Positions 7,851 through 19,716 of a stretch of 36,429 nucleotides of DNA are shown piece after piece. Under the pieces are notes generated by a model. The model searched no databases and was not told the DNA's origin. It saw nothing but the letters and a program-made list of their open reading frames with translations. Positions within the stretch are counted from its first letter, which is position 1, and each line of letters opens with the position of its first letter. This DNA is from Gammaproteobacteria bacterium (GTDB lineage Bacteria > Pseudomonadota > Gammaproteobacteria > UBA6429 > Thiohalophilaceae): assembly GCA_024641475.1 (NCBI GenBank), contig JAHECZ010000026.1:1-36429 (forward strand), read 5' to 3'. Made by a program: the position numbers and the translations under genes.

Positions 7851-8408
7851 ATGACAGAGCAAGACACGGTTGAATCCAACACCACGATACAGGATCAAGA
7901 GACTACCCAAACAACGGATATTGACGTACTCAATCAGGAAATCACTGAACTCAAGCAGCGTTTGGTTGAGGCGGAAACCAGGGCCACCGAGCACCGCGAT
8001 GCGATGATGCGCGCCATGGCCGAGGTGGATAATGTACGTCGTCGGACGGAACGCGATCTGGAAAACGCCCACAAATATGCGCTGGAGCGGTTTACCCAGG
8101 AATTACTGCCGGTCATCGATAGCCTGGAAATGGGCATGCAGGCAGCACAGGCTAAAGATGTTTCCATCGCCAGTTTGCAGGAAGGTTCAGAGTTAATCCT
8201 GAAAAAATTCGCCTCGGTGTTGAGCAAATTCAATGTGGTCGCGATCGATCCTGTCGATCAGTCCTTTAATCCGGAATTGCATCAAGCGGTATCAACAATC
8301 GCCGTGGAGGGCAAAGCCCCGAACACGGTCGTATCCGTGCTGCAAAAAGGTTACACCCTGAATGATCGACTGGTCCGTCCGGCGATGGTCGTGGTAGCGC
8401 AAAGCTAA
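7851..8408 (+). CDS. grpE: Nucleotide exchange factor GrpE
   Basis: Co-chaperone that releases ADP from DnaK. The 185-residue protein has an acidic, variable N-terminus and a long helical stretch (about residues 25-75) for dimerisation. The GrpE signature follows: MRAMAEVDNVRRRTERDLE, LPVIDSLEMGM, and a C-terminal beta region with NPELHQAVST, VVSVLQKGYTLNDRLVRPAMVVV. AGGAA at 7840-7844 supports the ATG at 7851. It lies between hrcA and dnaK, 76 bases after hrcA, behind a candidate sigma-32 promoter. Confidence 0.96.
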   Translation: MTEQDTVESNTTIQDQETTQTTDIDVLNQEITELKQRLVEAETRATEHRDAMMRAMAEVDNVRRRTERDLENAHKYALERFTQELLPVIDSLEMGMQAAQAKDVSIASLQEGSELILKKFASVLSKFNVVAIDPVDQSFNPELHQAVSTIAVEGKAPNTVVSVLQKGYTLNDRLVRPAMVVVAQS

Positions 8409-8435
8409 TGAAAAAGCGCTAAGTTTGGCGCGGTT

Positions 8436-8465
8436 CCCTTGAAGTTCACAGGGACACCCCCAAAT
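8436..8465 (+). promoter_or_regulatory. Candidate sigma-32 (RpoH) promoter of dnaK
   Basis: CCCTTGAA (8436-8443) and CCCCAAAT (8458-8465) are separated by 14 bases, the same spacing as the candidate before grpE. It lies in the 115-base grpE-dnaK gap, about 58 bases before the dnaK ATG. A private heat-shock promoter would raise DnaK above GrpE, as the stoichiometry of the system requires. Confidence 0.75.
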
Positions 8466-8523
8466 TGGTAAGCATGACAATTTTATTAAACGAATTCACT
8501 TTATTAACTGGAGAGCAAGGGCA

Positions 8524-10455
8524 ATGGGCAAAATAATCGGAATAGATTTGGGCACGACCAATTCCTGTGTCGCCGTGATGGAAGGCGGTAAACCCAAAGT
8601 CATCGAAAATTCAGAAGGCACACGTACGACCCCGTCGATCGTGGCCTTTAGTAAAGACAATGAAGTGCTGGTCGGCCAATCCGCCAAACGTCAGGCGGTG
8701 ACAAATGCCAAGAATACGCTTTATGCGGTCAAGCGACTCATCGGCCGCAAGTTTACCGATGCCGAAGTGCAGAAAGACATCAAGATGGTGCCTTACAAAA
8801 TCGTGAAAGCCGACAATGGCGATGCCTGGGTTGAAGTCGACGGCAAGAAGATGGCGGCCCCGGAAATATCTGCACGTGTATTGCAGAAAATGAAAAAGAC
8901 CGCCGAGGATTACCTGGGCGAAGCGGTCACCGAAGCGGTGATCACTGTACCTGCCTATTTCAATGATTCGCAACGTCAGGCCACCAAGGATGCCGGGCGT
9001 ATCGCAGGTCTGGAAGTCAAACGTATTATCAATGAACCGACTGCGGCAGCGTTAGCCTTTGGTCTGGACAAGAAAGAAGGCGATCGCAAGATTGCGGTGT
9101 ATGACCTGGGTGGTGGTACGTTCGATATCTCCATTATCGAAATTGCCGAAATCGACGGCGAACACCAGATTGAAGTGCTATCCACCAACGGTGACACTTT
9201 CCTGGGTGGTGAAGATTTTGATATGCGCGTCATCGATTATATCGTCGATGAATTCAAGAAAGAGCAGGGCATCGATCTGCGTGGTGATCCACTGGCTATC
9301 CAACGACTGAAGGAAGCGGCGGAAAAAGCCAAGATCGAATTATCTTCCAGTGCGCAGACGGACATCAATTTGCCGTATGTGACGGCCGATGCATCGGGCC
9401 CCAAGCATTTAAATCTTAAACTCACTCGCGCCAAACTCGAATCGCTGGTGGAAGAACTGATTGCGCGCACTGTTGGGCCATGCAAGACCGCACTTAAAGA
9501 CGCCGGGCTATCTGCCAAAGAGGTTGACGATGTCATCCTGGTTGGCGGTCAGACGCGTATGCCCAAGGTGCAGGATGTGGTTAAGGATTTCTTTGGTAAA
9601 GAACCACGCAAAGACGTTAACCCGGATGAAGCTGTCGCGGTTGGCGCGGCAATTCAGGGTGGTGTGCTCGGTGGTGAAGTTAAAGATGTATTATTGCTGG
9701 ACGTCACGCCATTGTCGTTGGGTATCGAAACTCTCGGCGGCGTGATGACCAAGTTGATCGAAAAGAACACCACGGTTCCGACCAAGGCACAGCAGGTATT
9801 CTCCACCGCGGATGACAATCAAACTGCCGTGACCGTGCATGTGTTGCAAGGTGAACGTGAGCGTGCAGCGGCGAATAAATCATTAGGCAAGTTTGATTTA
9901 GGCGATATTCCACCGGCGCCGCGTGGTATGCCGCAGGTGGAAGTCACCTTTGATATCGATGCGAATGGTATCCTGAATGTATCCGCCAAGGACAAGGCTA
10001 CCGGCAAACAACAGTCAATTATCATCAAGGCATCGAGTGGTTTGTCGGATGAAGAAATCAAACGCATGGTGGGTGATGCCGAGGCGCATGCGGCCGAAGA
10101 CAAGAAGTTCCATGAATTGGTCAATGCCCGTAATCAAGGTGAAGGCCTGATTCATGCCACACAGAAATCCCTGAAAGATTTGGGCGACAAGGTGGATGCC
10201 GGCGAGCGCAGCAAGATTGAAGCAGCGATAAAGGATCTGGAAGGCGTGGTGAAAGGTGATGATGTGGAAATCATTACGGCCAAGACCACAGCATTGGCGG
10301 AAGCATCTGCTAAAATGGCCGAGCAACTCTATGCACAAAAAGGTGCGGCGGATGCGGCTGCCGGCGCGGATGCGGCAGGTGGTCAATCTAAAGCGGGTGC
10401 GAACGACAATGTCGTCGATGCAGAATTTGAAGAAGTCGACGAAAACAAAAAATAA
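8524..10455 (+). CDS. dnaK: Chaperone protein DnaK (Hsp70)
   Basis: Cytoplasmic ATP-dependent chaperone. The 643-residue product has a complete nucleotide-binding domain: [17 protein letters not shown] at the start, [47 protein letters not shown] and [14 protein letters not shown]. The linker [16 protein letters not shown] follows. The substrate-binding domain contains [15 protein letters not shown] and [19 protein letters not shown], and the lid ends in an Ala/Gly-rich tail closing with [15 protein letters not shown]. The GrpE-responsive loop region typical of Gram-negative DnaK is present (full length, no deletion). A GGAG site precedes the ATG. Confidence 0.99.
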   Translation: MGKIIGIDLGTTNSCVAVMEGGKPKVIENSEGTRTTPSIVAFSKDNEVLVGQSAKRQAVTNAKNTLYAVKRLIGRKFTDAEVQKDIKMVPYKIVKADNGDAWVEVDGKKMAAPEISARVLQKMKKTAEDYLGEAVTEAVITVPAYFNDSQRQATKDAGRIAGLEVKRIINEPTAAALAFGLDKKEGDRKIAVYDLGGGTFDISIIEIAEIDGEHQIEVLSTNGDTFLGGEDFDMRVIDYIVDEFKKEQGIDLRGDPLAIQRLKEAAEKAKIELSSSAQTDINLPYVTADASGPKHLNLKLTRAKLESLVEELIARTVGPCKTALKDAGLSAKEVDDVILVGGQTRMPKVQDVVKDFFGKEPRKDVNPDEAVAVGAAIQGGVLGGEVKDVLLLDVTPLSLGIETLGGVMTKLIEKNTTVPTKAQQVFSTADDNQTAVTVHVLQGERERAAANKSLGKFDLGDIPPAPRGMPQVEVTFDIDANGILNVSAKDKATGKQQSIIIKASSGLSDEEIKRMVGDAEAHAAEDKKFHELVNARNQGEGLIHATQKSLKDLGDKVDAGERSKIEAAIKDLEGVVKGDDVEIITAKTTALAEASAKMAEQLYAQKGAADAAAGADAAGGQSKAGANDNVVDAEFEEVDENKK

Positions 10456-10464
10456 CAAAATTTA

Positions 10465-10547
10465 AGGGACAAGTAACGAGGGACGAGTGACGGGGAAAGG
10501 CGGATTGCAGCCTGTTTCCTGGCGCTCGTCCCTCGTTACTCGTTACT
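10465..10547. repeat. Heptamer-built inverted repeat between dnaK and dnaJ
   Basis: The left arm is four tandem seven-base units, AGGGACA-AGTAACG-AGGGACG-AGTGACG (10465-10492). The right arm, read on the minus strand, is AGTAACG-AGTAACG-AGGGACG (10547-10527). Within these, 10472-10487 and 10525-10540 are perfect 16-base complements, so the dnaK-dnaJ mRNA can form a strong hairpin with a 37-base loop. No U-run follows, so it is not a classical terminator. The dnaJ Shine-Dalgarno AGGG (10548-10551) begins one base after the right arm. It looks like a mobile or expanding intergenic repeat rather than part of either gene. Confidence 0.9.
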
Positions 10548-10555
10548 AGGGTTTT

Positions 10556-11710
10556 ATGAAACGCGATTATTACGAAATTCTGGGTGTTGCCAAAAACGTC
10601 AGTGAGGCTGATCTTAAAAAAGCCTTCAAGCGTTTGGCCATGAAATTTCATCCAGACCGCAATCCGGACAATAAGGAAGCCGAGGAAAAATTCAAAGAGG
10701 CCAAAGAGGCTTATGAGATCCTGGCTGATCCACAGAAGCGCTCAGCCTATGATCAATTCGGCCATGCCGGTGTCGATGCCTCCGCAGGTATGGGGGGGGC
10801 CGGTGGTCCGGGCGGTTTCGGTGGCGCGTCATTTGCGGATATTTTCGGCGATGTCTTTGGTGATATCTTCGGGGGCAGTGGCGGCGGCGGTGGTGGCCGA
10901 GGTCGTTCACGCGCTCAGCGTGGTTCCGATCTCCAGTACAATCTTGATCTCAGTCTCGAAGACGCCGTGCGCGGCACCAAAGTCGATATCCGTTTTCCTA
11001 CCCATATCGCCTGTGATGAATGCAGTGGCTCGGGGGCTAAAAAAGGCACCTCGCCGACGACCTGCGCGACGTGTGGCGGTATCGGGCAGGTACGCATGCA
11101 GCAGGGCTTTTTCTCGTTGCAACAGACCTGTCCGCGTTGCCACGGCAGCGGCAAGATGATCTCTGACCCCTGTGGTAAGTGCCACGGTCAGGGTCGGGTA
11201 CAAAAGCACAAGACCTTGTCGGTTAAAATCCCGGCCGGCGTCGACACGGGTGACCGGGTACGGGTCAGCGGTGAAGGCGAGCCTGGGGTCGAAGGTGGTC
11301 CAGCCGGTGACCTCTATGTCCTGATGAATGTCCGTGAACACAGTATTTTCCAACGGGATGGCAATGACCTGTATTGCGAAGTTCCAGTGAGTATTTTTAC
11401 CGCAACCATAGGCGGGGAGTTTGAAGTCCCGACTTTGGATGGCCGCGTTAAACTGAAAATACCGGCCGAAACCCAGACAGGCAAGCTGTTCCGCCTGCGC
11501 GGTAAAGGGGTACGTTCAGCCCGTACCGGTACCTCCGGTGATCTGCTCTGTCGCGTCACCGTGGAAACGCCGGTCAATCTGACCAAAAAACAGAAAGAAT
11601 TGTTATCGACACTGGAAACCGAACTCCAGCAAGATGGCGTCCAACACAGCCCTCGAACTTCCTCCTGGCTGGATGGCGTCAAAAAGTTCTTTGAAGACAT
11701 GAAATTTTAA
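10556..11710 (+). CDS. dnaJ: Chaperone protein DnaJ (Hsp40)
   Basis: J-domain co-chaperone that delivers clients to DnaK and stimulates its ATPase. The 384-residue protein has the full type I layout. The J domain carries HPD at 32-34. A Gly/Phe-rich stretch follows (about 72-117), interrupted by the repeated [14 protein letters not shown]. The zinc domain has four CxxCxGxG motifs starting at Cys153, Cys170, Cys192 and Cys206. The C-terminal substrate domain includes [20 protein letters not shown] and [19 protein letters not shown]. The ATG at 10556 follows AGGG at 10548. It is the last gene of the hrcA cluster, separated from dnaK by the inverted repeat. Confidence 0.98.
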   Translation: MKRDYYEILGVAKNVSEADLKKAFKRLAMKFHPDRNPDNKEAEEKFKEAKEAYEILADPQKRSAYDQFGHAGVDASAGMGGAGGPGGFGGASFADIFGDVFGDIFGGSGGGGGGRGRSRAQRGSDLQYNLDLSLEDAVRGTKVDIRFPTHIACDECSGSGAKKGTSPTTCATCGGIGQVRMQQGFFSLQQTCPRCHGSGKMISDPCGKCHGQGRVQKHKTLSVKIPAGVDTGDRVRVSGEGEPGVEGGPAGDLYVLMNVREHSIFQRDGNDLYCEVPVSIFTATIGGEFEVPTLDGRVKLKIPAETQTGKLFRLRGKGVRSARTGTSGDLLCRVTVETPVNLTKKQKELLSTLETELQQDGVQHSPRTSSWLDGVKKFFEDMKF

Positions 11711-11727
11711 ATGGGGTTTCTATATAA

Positions 11728-12901
<1,174 letters not shown>

Positions 12902-12946
12902 TTGCATAGACACTGCCACGTCGATTACAGTAAAATTCCGCATCCT

Positions 12947-12975
12947 TTGAAGTTTTGATTGGACCGAATTAAAAG
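12947..12975 (+). promoter_or_regulatory. Possible carAB promoter
   Basis: TTGAAG (12947-12952) and TAAAAG (12970-12975) are 17 bases apart. The predicted start near 12982 falls inside the left arm of the hairpin terminator that follows, so transcripts from here would lack most of that arm and should escape termination. The -10 matches four of six consensus bases. Confidence 0.4.
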
Positions 12976-13007
12976 AACGGGAGTGCACGCTTGTGCCTCC
13001 CGTTTTT
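12976..13007 (+). terminator. Rho-independent terminator between dapB and carA
   Basis: AACGGGAG (12976-12983) pairs with CTCCCGTT (12997-13004), with a further four-base inner stem GCAC/GTGC and a run of five T at 13003-13007. It should end transcripts arriving from dapB. It lies 25 bases ahead of the carA start, so an attenuator role in the carA leader is also possible. Confidence 0.75.
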
Positions 13008-13031
13008 CACAAGCGAATGCGGGAGGGCGCG

Positions 13032-14174
13032 TTGAGAAAACCGGCGCTGTTGGCACTGCAAGACGGGAGTGTCTTCTACGGGGAATCCATTGGGGTCGAT
13101 GGGCAAACCGTTGGTGAGGTGGTGTTCAATACCGCCATGTCGGGCTATCAGGAAATCCTTACCGATCCCTCCTATGCTCGCCAAATCATTACCCTGACCT
13201 ACCCACATATCGGTAACACCGGCGCTAACGCCGAAGATGAAGAAGCCGAGCAGTTACATGCCGCCGGTCTCATCGTGCGTGATTTACCCCCGGTCTACAG
13301 CAATTGGCGTTCGCATGAATCCCTGGATCAGTACCTGATTCGCCGCAAGGTCGTGGCATTGGCGGGCATCGACACGCGTAAACTCACCCGAATCCTGCGG
13401 GAAAAAGGCGCGCAAAGTGGCTGCATCATGGCAGGTGATAATGTCGATGAGTCCAGGGCGTTAGCAGCGGCTCGTGGTTTTCCCGGACTGGTCGGCATGG
13501 ATCTGGCCAAGGAAGTCACCACCAGCAAGTCGTATAACTGGAGCGAAGGTAGCTGGCAATGTGGCGCTGGCCATATCACGCCGGCAGCGGCGAGTTTGCA
13601 CTACCATGTGGTGGCATTCGATTATGGCGTCAAGCGCAATATCTTACGGATGTTAGTGGACCGTGGTTGCCGTCTGACCGTGGTCCCGGCACAAACTTCA
13701 GCAGCTGATGTGCTCAAGCTCAAACCCGATGGCATATTTCTTTCCAATGGACCGGGTGATCCAGAACCCTGCGATTACGCCATCAAAGCAATTGGTGAGT
13801 TGAGCCGCAGCGGTATACCGATCTTTGGCATTTGTTTGGGTCATCAATTGCTCGGTCTGGCCAGTGGTGCCAAGACCATCAAAATGAAATTCGGGCATCA
13901 TGGTGCCAATCATCCCGTACAGGATCTCGCCACCAGGCAGGTCATGATCACCAGCCAGAATCACGGTTTTGCCGTGGATGAGACGACGCTACCGAAAAAT
14001 TTGCGGCCTTCACATCGTTCACTATTTGATGGCAGCTTGCAGGGCGTGGAGCGTACCGACATACCTGCCTTCAGTTTTCAGGGACATCCGGAAGCAAGCC
14101 CAGGACCGCACGATGTGTCGGGCTTGTTTGATAAATTTATTCAAATGATTGAACAACGGCGTCACGGGAAATAA
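13032..14174 (+). CDS. carA: Carbamoyl-phosphate synthase small subunit
   Basis: Glutaminase subunit that supplies ammonia to CarB for carbamoyl phosphate, used in pyrimidine and arginine synthesis. The TTG at 13032 is chosen: GGGAGG (about 13020-13026) is well spaced before it, the product then aligns residue for residue with E. coli CarA, which itself starts with UUG, and the length is 380 against 382. An in-frame ATG at 13017 and GTG at 12993 are alternatives, the latter lying inside the terminator hairpin. The amidotransferase triad is visible: Cys268 in [13 protein letters not shown]-type context, His352 and Glu354 in [11 protein letters not shown]. The CarA N-terminal domain ([17 protein letters not shown]) is intact. 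carB follows after 3 bases. Confidence 0.96.
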   Translation: MRKPALLALQDGSVFYGESIGVDGQTVGEVVFNTAMSGYQEILTDPSYARQIITLTYPHIGNTGANAEDEEAEQLHAAGLIVRDLPPVYSNWRSHESLDQYLIRRKVVALAGIDTRKLTRILREKGAQSGCIMAGDNVDESRALAAARGFPGLVGMDLAKEVTTSKSYNWSEGSWQCGAGHITPAAASLHYHVVAFDYGVKRNILRMLVDRGCRLTVVPAQTSAADVLKLKPDGIFLSNGPGDPEPCDYAIKAIGELSRSGIPIFGICLGHQLLGLASGAKTIKMKFGHHGANHPVQDLATRQVMITSQNHGFAVDETTLPKNLRPSHRSLFDGSLQGVERTDIPAFSFQGHPEASPGPHDVSGLFDKFIQMIEQRRHGK

Positions 14175-14177
14175 CGT

Positions 14178-17100
14178 ATGCCAAAACGTACAGACATTAA
14201 CAGCATCCTGATTATCGGCGCGGGTCCCATTGTGATTGGTCAGGCCTGTGAATTCGATTATTCCGGCGCACAGGCTTGCAAGGCATTGCGCGAAGAAGGC
14301 TATCGCGTGGTATTGGTCAACTCCAATCCGGCGACCATCATGACCGATCCCGAAATGGCCGATGCCACCTACATCGAACCAGTGAATTGGCAAACCATCG
14401 CCAAGATTATCGAGAAAGAACGTCCCGATGCGATATTACCGACCATGGGCGGGCAAACCGCATTGAACTGTGCATTGGATCTCGCCAAGCAAGGCGTACT
14501 GGAAAAATTTAATGTGGAAATGATCGGTGCCAAACGCGAGGCCATCGATAAAGCCGAAGATCGCGATTTGTTCCGCAAGGCAATGAAAAAGATCGGTCTG
14601 GAAATGCCACGCGCTGCGATTGCGCACAGCATGGAAGAGGCCTTGCAAGTGCAAGCACAGGTGGGTTTCCCCACGATCATCCGGCCCTCATTTACGATGG
14701 GTGGCAGTGGTGGCGGTATAGCCTATAACAAGGAAGAATTTGTTGAAATCTGCGAGCGTGGCTTTGACCTGTCGCCAACCCATGAATTGTTGATCGAAGA
14801 ATCAGCATTGGGCTGGAAAGAATACGAAATGGAAGTGGTGCGTGATACCAAAGACAATTGCATCATCATCTGTTCGATTGAAAATCTGGACCCGATGGGT
14901 ATCCACACCGGTGATTCGATCACCGTGGCGCCGGCACAAACGCTGACCGACAAGGAATACCAGATCATGCGCGACGCCTCGCTCGCTGTGCTGCGCGAGA
15001 TCGGTGTCGATACCGGTGGTTCCAATGTGCAGTTTGCGATCAATCCCGCCGATGGCCGCATGATCATCATCGAAATGAATCCGCGCGTATCACGTTCGTC
15101 GGCGTTGGCCTCCAAAGCGACGGGTTTTCCGATTGCCAAAATCGCCGCGAAACTGGCGGTGGGTTACACGCTCGATGAACTCAAGAATGATATTACCGGT
15201 GGCGCGACGCCAGCGTCGTTTGAACCGACGATCGATTACGTGGTTACCAAAGTACCGCGCTTTACTTTTGAAAAATTTCCGCAGGCCAATGCGCGCCTGA
15301 CCACGCAGATGAAATCGGTTGGTGAAGTGATGGCGATAGGCCGCACTTTCCAGGAATCACTGCAAAAGGCCTTGCGTGCCCTGGAAATCGGCACCGACGG
15401 CTTCAACGAAAAACTGGATCCAGCACGTGATGATTTCAAGGCGACATTGCGCGCCGAATTGAAATCCGCCGGTCCGCATCGTCTCTGGTATGTCGGTGAT
15501 GCGTTCCGTTCTGGCATGAGTGTGCAGGAAGTGCACGAATGGACCGCGATCGATCCATGGTTCCTGGTGCAGATTGAAGAGCTCATTCAACTTGAAGGCG
15601 AAGTTCGCCAACAGGGCATGAGTGGAATGACTAAAGCACGAATGCGGCAGTTGAAACGCAAGGGCTTCTCCGATAGTCGCCTGGCCAAATTGCTTGGCTC
15701 GACTGAAAATGAATTGCGAAAGTTGCGTCACAAGCTGGGTGTGCGGCCGGTCTACAAGCGTGTCGATACCTGTGCGGCAGAATTTGCCACCAAAACTGCC
15801 TATATGTATTCGACTTACGAAGAGGAATGCGAAGCCGCCCCAACCACGCGCGAAAAAATCATGGTGTTGGGTGGTGGACCGAATCGAATCGGTCAAGGGA
15901 TAGAATTTGATTATTGCTGTGTACATGCTGCGATGGCTTTGCGTGACAATGGTTTTGAAACCATCATGGTTAATTGCAATCCGGAAACCGTATCGACAGA
16001 TTATGACACGTCAGATCGTTTGTATTTCGAACCATTGACGCTTGAAGATGTTCTGGAATTAATTGATCTGGAAAAACCCAAAGGCGTGATCGTGCAGTTC
16101 GGTGGTCAGACGCCGTTGAAATTGGCACGCCCGCTGGAAGCTGCTGGTGCACCGATCATCGGCACCACACCGGATTCAATCGATGTCGCCGAAGACCGTG
16201 AACGTTTCCAGCAATTGGTGGAAAAGCTCAAATTACGCCAACCACCCAATCGCACCGCGCGTACCGAAGCCGATGCAATCAAACATGCTGCGACAATCGG
16301 TTATCCGCTGGTGGTACGTCCTTCCTATGTATTAGGTGGTCGTGCGATGGAAATCGTCTATGACGAAACCGAATTAAAACGTTATATGACTGAAGCGGTG
16401 CAGGTATCCAATGATTCGCCGGTATTACTGGATCGTTTTCTCAATGATGCCATCGAAGTGGATATCGATTGTGTTAGCGACGGTAAGGATGTGGTGATTG
16501 CCGGTATTATGCAACACATCGAACAAGCCGGGGTTCATTCAGGCGATTCGGCCTGTTCTTTACCGCCATATAATCTCTCTGCCAAATTACAGGATGAAAT
16601 GCGCGTGCAAATGACGCAGATGGCGCGCGCCCTCAACGTGGTCGGTCTGATGAATACGCAGTTTGCCATCCAGGGTGAAACAGTCTATGTATTAGAAGTC
16701 AATCCGCGTGCCTCGCGCACTGTGCCGTTTGTTTCCAAAGCCACAGGTGTGTCTTACGCGAAAATTGCGGCGTTGTGTATGGCAGGTAAATCGTTAGCCG
16801 CGCAACGTGTAACCAGTGAAACGATTCCGAGTTATATCTCCGTCAAGGAAGCGGTGTTTCCCTTTATTAAATTCCCGGGTGTCGATCCAATTCTGGGACC
16901 TGAAATGAAATCGACCGGCGAGGTCATGGGTGTAGGACTGACTTTTGGAGAAGCCTATGCCAAGGCGCAGATCGGTGCAGGTGAAAAGCTGCCCAGTAAT
17001 GGTAAAGCATTCTTAAGCGTGCGCGAGGCAGACAAGAAAGGAATTGTGAATGTGGCGCAGCAGTTGATTCAAGCGGGATTTCAGCTGGTGGCGACGCGCG

Positions 17101-17399
17101 GTACGGCGCGGGAGATCACTGCCGCAGGCTTAAGTTGCGATGTGGTGAATAAAGTTGCTGAAGGTCGCCCCCATATTGTGGATATGCTCAAGAACCACGA
17201 AATTGCCTTAATCGTGAATACCACGGAAGGGCGCCAGGCGATTGCAGACTCGTATATGATTCGCCGTACGGCATTGCAACACAAGGTGACTTATACCACT
17301 ACCCTGGCCGGTGGCGATGCCTTATGCAGCGCACTCAAACAAACGCAATGGAGCAAGATCATGAGCCTGCAGGAATTACACAAAGGAACCCTGTCATGA
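14178..17399 (+). CDS. carB: Carbamoyl-phosphate synthase large subunit
   Basis: Synthetase subunit: two ATP-grasp halves phosphorylate bicarbonate and then carbamate, and the C-terminal domain receives allosteric signals. At 1073 residues it is exactly the length of the E. coli enzyme. The two halves repeat the same motifs: [21 protein letters not shown] with [10 protein letters not shown] near the N-terminus, then [17 protein letters not shown] with [15 protein letters not shown] from about residue 560. The MGS-like allosteric domain follows roughly residue 935 ([29 protein letters not shown]). It is 3 bases after carA and overlaps greA by four bases (ATGA), so carA-carB-greA is an operon. 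Confidence 0.98.
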   Translation: MPKRTDINSILIIGAGPIVIGQACEFDYSGAQACKALREEGYRVVLVNSNPATIMTDPEMADATYIEPVNWQTIAKIIEKERPDAILPTMGGQTALNCALDLAKQGVLEKFNVEMIGAKREAIDKAEDRDLFRKAMKKIGLEMPRAAIAHSMEEALQVQAQVGFPTIIRPSFTMGGSGGGIAYNKEEFVEICERGFDLSPTHELLIEESALGWKEYEMEVVRDTKDNCIIICSIENLDPMGIHTGDSITVAPAQTLTDKEYQIMRDASLAVLREIGVDTGGSNVQFAINPADGRMIIIEMNPRVSRSSALASKATGFPIAKIAAKLAVGYTLDELKNDITGGATPASFEPTIDYVVTKVPRFTFEKFPQANARLTTQMKSVGEVMAIGRTFQESLQKALRALEIGTDGFNEKLDPARDDFKATLRAELKSAGPHRLWYVGDAFRSGMSVQEVHEWTAIDPWFLVQIEELIQLEGEVRQQGMSGMTKARMRQLKRKGFSDSRLAKLLGSTENELRKLRHKLGVRPVYKRVDTCAAEFATKTAYMYSTYEEECEAAPTTREKIMVLGGGPNRIGQGIEFDYCCVHAAMALRDNGFETIMVNCNPETVSTDYDTSDRLYFEPLTLEDVLELIDLEKPKGVIVQFGGQTPLKLARPLEAAGAPIIGTTPDSIDVAEDRERFQQLVEKLKLRQPPNRTARTEADAIKHAATIGYPLVVRPSYVLGGRAMEIVYDETELKRYMTEAVQVSNDSPVLLDRFLNDAIEVDIDCVSDGKDVVIAGIMQHIEQAGVHSGDSACSLPPYNLSAKLQDEMRVQMTQMARALNVVGLMNTQFAIQGETVYVLEVNPRASRTVPFVSKATGVSYAKIAALCMAGKSLAAQRVTSETIPSYISVKEAVFPFIKFPGVDPILGPEMKSTGEVMGVGLTFGEAYAKAQIGAGEKLPSNGKAFLSVREADKKGIVNVAQQLIQAGFQLVATRGTAREITAAGLSCDVVNKVAEGRPHIVDMLKNHEIALIVNTTEGRQAIADSYMIRRTALQHKVTYTTTLAGGDALCSALKQTQWSKIMSLQELHKGTLS

Positions 17400-17878
17400 G
17401 CCGCCCACCTATGACGACTACAGGTGCGGAGCGTCTGCGTGAAGAGTTGAAAGAACTTAAATCGGTCAAACGTCCGCAAGTCGTGCAAGCCATTGCCGAA
17501 GCACGGGCGCACGGCGATTTAAAGGAAAATGCGGAATACCATGCGGCGCGCGATCAACAAAGTTTTATCGAAGGCCGAATTCAGGAACTCGAAGCGGTGC
17601 TGTCTAACGCAGAGTTCATTGATGTGAAAGTGGTGGGCGCCAATGCCCGTGGCAAGATCGTTTTCGGCGCCACCGTGCACCTGATCGATGTCGAGTCCGA
17701 TAACGAGGTCACTTACCAAATCGTCGGTGAGCTTGAGGCCGACATCAAACAAAATTTAATTTCCATTACCTCGCCGATAGCGCGTGCCTTAATCGGTAAA
17801 TCCGAAGGCGATGCCGTAAAAGTTCAGGCTCCCGGTGGCGTACGCGAATACGAAATCGTTACTGTTAGCTACGAGTAA
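17396..17878 (+). CDS. greA: Transcription elongation factor GreA
   Basis: Rescues backtracked RNA polymerase by stimulating cleavage of the transcript's 3' end. The ATG at 17396 overlaps the carB TGA, giving 160 residues. AAGGAA at about 17384-17389 supports it, and an upstream open stretch to 17324 lies within carB and is discarded. The N-terminal coiled coil carries the acidic tip in [20 protein letters not shown] (the D and E that coordinate catalytic Mg2+). The C-terminal FKBP-like domain has [29 protein letters not shown] and [10 protein letters not shown]. The carB-greA link is common in gammaproteobacteria. Confidence 0.97.
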   Translation: MSRPPMTTTGAERLREELKELKSVKRPQVVQAIAEARAHGDLKENAEYHAARDQQSFIEGRIQELEAVLSNAEFIDVKVVGANARGKIVFGATVHLIDVESDNEVTYQIVGELEADIKQNLISITSPIARALIGKSEGDAVKVQAPGGVREYEIVTVSYE

Positions 17879-17964
17879 TTTCTCTACTCTCTACCCCGGG
17901 TATATCTGCGCCGGGTTGAATCCCAGGTTCTGAGGGTGTTGCGGTCGTGGTAGGATAGGCAGGC

Positions 17965-19716
17965 ATGACATCCACTCATTCAAGCAGATTTCAGCAAGTA
18001 ATCGGGTTTTTCCTGTACGTTATTACCTTGATAACACCTGTGCATGCTGAATCCTTGACAGTACGATTGCATGGCATCAGTAGTGACTTGCAAGAACAGG
18101 TGCTTGCTTATCTGGCTATCAATAATGAATCTGTCCGTGACCATCCCGACCCGGCGCAATTGCCACGCTTGCATGCGCAAGCCTCAGATCAAATCAAAAC
18201 CGCGTTACAGGCTTTTGGTTATTATAAAACCTCCGTGCACGGTGAACTGACTAAAACCGAGGAAGGATGGGAGGCGAATTATCAAATAGATCCTGGTGAG
18301 GCAATTCACATCAATTCTCTGGATGTTGTTGTAAACGGTGAAGCACAACAAGATGATATTTTTAAAAAATTACTGGCTAATTTTCCATTAAAACCGGGCC
18401 AGGATCTTAATCACGCACAATATGAACTGGCTCGTGATGCATTATTACGCACAGCGGTATCACGCGGTTATCTGGATGCCCGGCTCAGCGTGCATGATGT
18501 GACGGTAAATCTGCAAGCTTATACAGCGGATGTCGCCTTGCATCTGGAGAGTGGACGGCGTTATCGGTTTGGCGCAGTGACTTTTGCTAAATCAGATATG
18601 AACGACTCCTTGTTACAGCGTTATGTCAACTTCAAACAGGGCGAATACTACAGTCCAATCGATGTGCTTAAGCTACAGACGAGCCTGGGTGACAGCGGAT
18701 ATTTTCAGCGCGTCGAAGTGCGGCCTGATAAAGAGCATGTCAGCGACGATCAGATTCCTATCGATGTGGACGTCAAATCGCGCTTGCCGCATCAATGGCG
18801 GTTTGGTATCGGCTATGCGACAGATACCGGTGCCCGCACTACAGTGAGCCACACCAATTTGTGGAATGCCGAGGGTGACAAGTTACAGTCAGATTTGTTG
18901 CTTTCCGAAAAGCTCCGACGCATCAGCGCTGCCTACACGATTCCCCAACAAGACCCGATTACCCAGCAACTGGGATTTGGCTGGCGTTACAGTAATGAAA
19001 TTACCGCAAGCCGTGATAGTCATATTACCGGTGTGAATGTGACCTACAGTTCGATGTGGCATGATTGGCGACGGACTTACAGTTTATATCTGGATCGTGA
19101 GCTCTATATTATTGCCGATCAGCCCGAACAGACTCAGCAAGCATTATATCCCTTAATCAGTCTGGATCGTGTCAGTGCTGATGATCGGTTGCGGACCCGA
19201 AATGGTTCGCGCATCCATATCGATGTTCGCGGTGCCCGCGAAGAAGCATTTTCAGATACTAACTTTGCGCAACTGCGTGTCGGCTTGAAATGGATCCGCA
19301 GTCTGGGGCAGCATGGGCGATTTATTACGCGCGGTGATTTTGGAACAACCAATGTTGCCTTTCTGGATAAATTGCCGGCCTCGCAACGCTTCTTTGCCGG
19401 TGGTGATAACAGTGTGCGCGGATTTGGCTATGAAGAACTGGGGCCTAAAGACGCCAGCGGTGCTGTAGTCGGTGGCAAGCATTTAATGGTTGGCAGTATC
19501 GAATTGGAGCACAGCCTCTCGGCAAACTGGAGTGCCGCGACTTTTTATGATATCGGCAATGCCGTGGACTCTTTTAAGGATCAGTTGGCACGCGGTGCAG
19601 GAGTTGGCGTGCGCTGGAATTCTCCTGTTGGTCCAGTACGGTTTGACTTTGCCTGGGCATTGAGCAAGCCACAGGATCGTTTCCGTCTGCATGTTGTCAT
19701 CGGGCCTGATTTGTGA
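17965..19716 (+). CDS. tamA: Translocation and assembly module outer membrane subunit TamA (Omp85 family)
   Basis: Omp85-type outer membrane barrel that with TamB helps insert autotransporters and supports outer membrane homeostasis. The 583-residue product starts with a signal sequence (hydrophobic residues about 10-26, cleavage after PVHA). Three POTRA-type segments follow to about residue 270 (for example GYYKTSVHGELTK, RGYLDARLSVHDV and GDSGYFQRVEVRPDK). The C-terminal barrel contains the conserved NSVRGFGYEELGPK and closes with GPVRFDFAWALSKPQDRFRLHV. Length is close to E. coli TamA (577). The tamB GTG overlaps its stop codon, indicating coupled translation. Confidence 0.93.
   Translation: MTSTHSSRFQQVIGFFLYVITLITPVHAESLTVRLHGISSDLQEQVLAYLAINNESVRDHPDPAQLPRLHAQASDQIKTALQAFGYYKTSVHGELTKTEEGWEANYQIDPGEAIHINSLDVVVNGEAQQDDIFKKLLANFPLKPGQDLNHAQYELARDALLRTAVSRGYLDARLSVHDVTVNLQAYTADVALHLESGRRYRFGAVTFAKSDMNDSLLQRYVNFKQGEYYSPIDVLKLQTSLGDSGYFQRVEVRPDKEHVSDDQIPIDVDVKSRLPHQWRFGIGYATDTGARTTVSHTNLWNAEGDKLQSDLLLSEKLRRISAAYTIPQQDPITQQLGFGWRYSNEITASRDSHITGVNVTYSSMWHDWRRTYSLYLDRELYIIADQPEQTQQALYPLISLDRVSADDRLRTRNGSRIHIDVRGAREEAFSDTNFAQLRVGLKWIRSLGQHGRFITRGDFGTTNVAFLDKLPASQRFFAGGDNSVRGFGYEELGPKDASGAVVGGKHLMVGSIELEHSLSANWSAATFYDIGNAVDSFKDQLARGAGVGVRWNSPVGPVRFDFAWALSKPQDRFRLHVVIGPDL

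Noticed and set aside
9704-10651. Long antisense ORFs over dnaK and dnaJ
   Set aside because: They are shadows of highly biased codon use in the sense genes and have no start signals or recognisable content.
12993-13031. Upstream GTG and ATG starts for carA
   Set aside because: The GTG is inside the terminator hairpin and neither matches the family N-terminus; TTG at 13032 has a Shine-Dalgarno and aligns with E. coli CarA.
17885-17925. Possible terminator after greA from CCGG-rich sequence
   Set aside because: Only short imperfect pairing and no T run.
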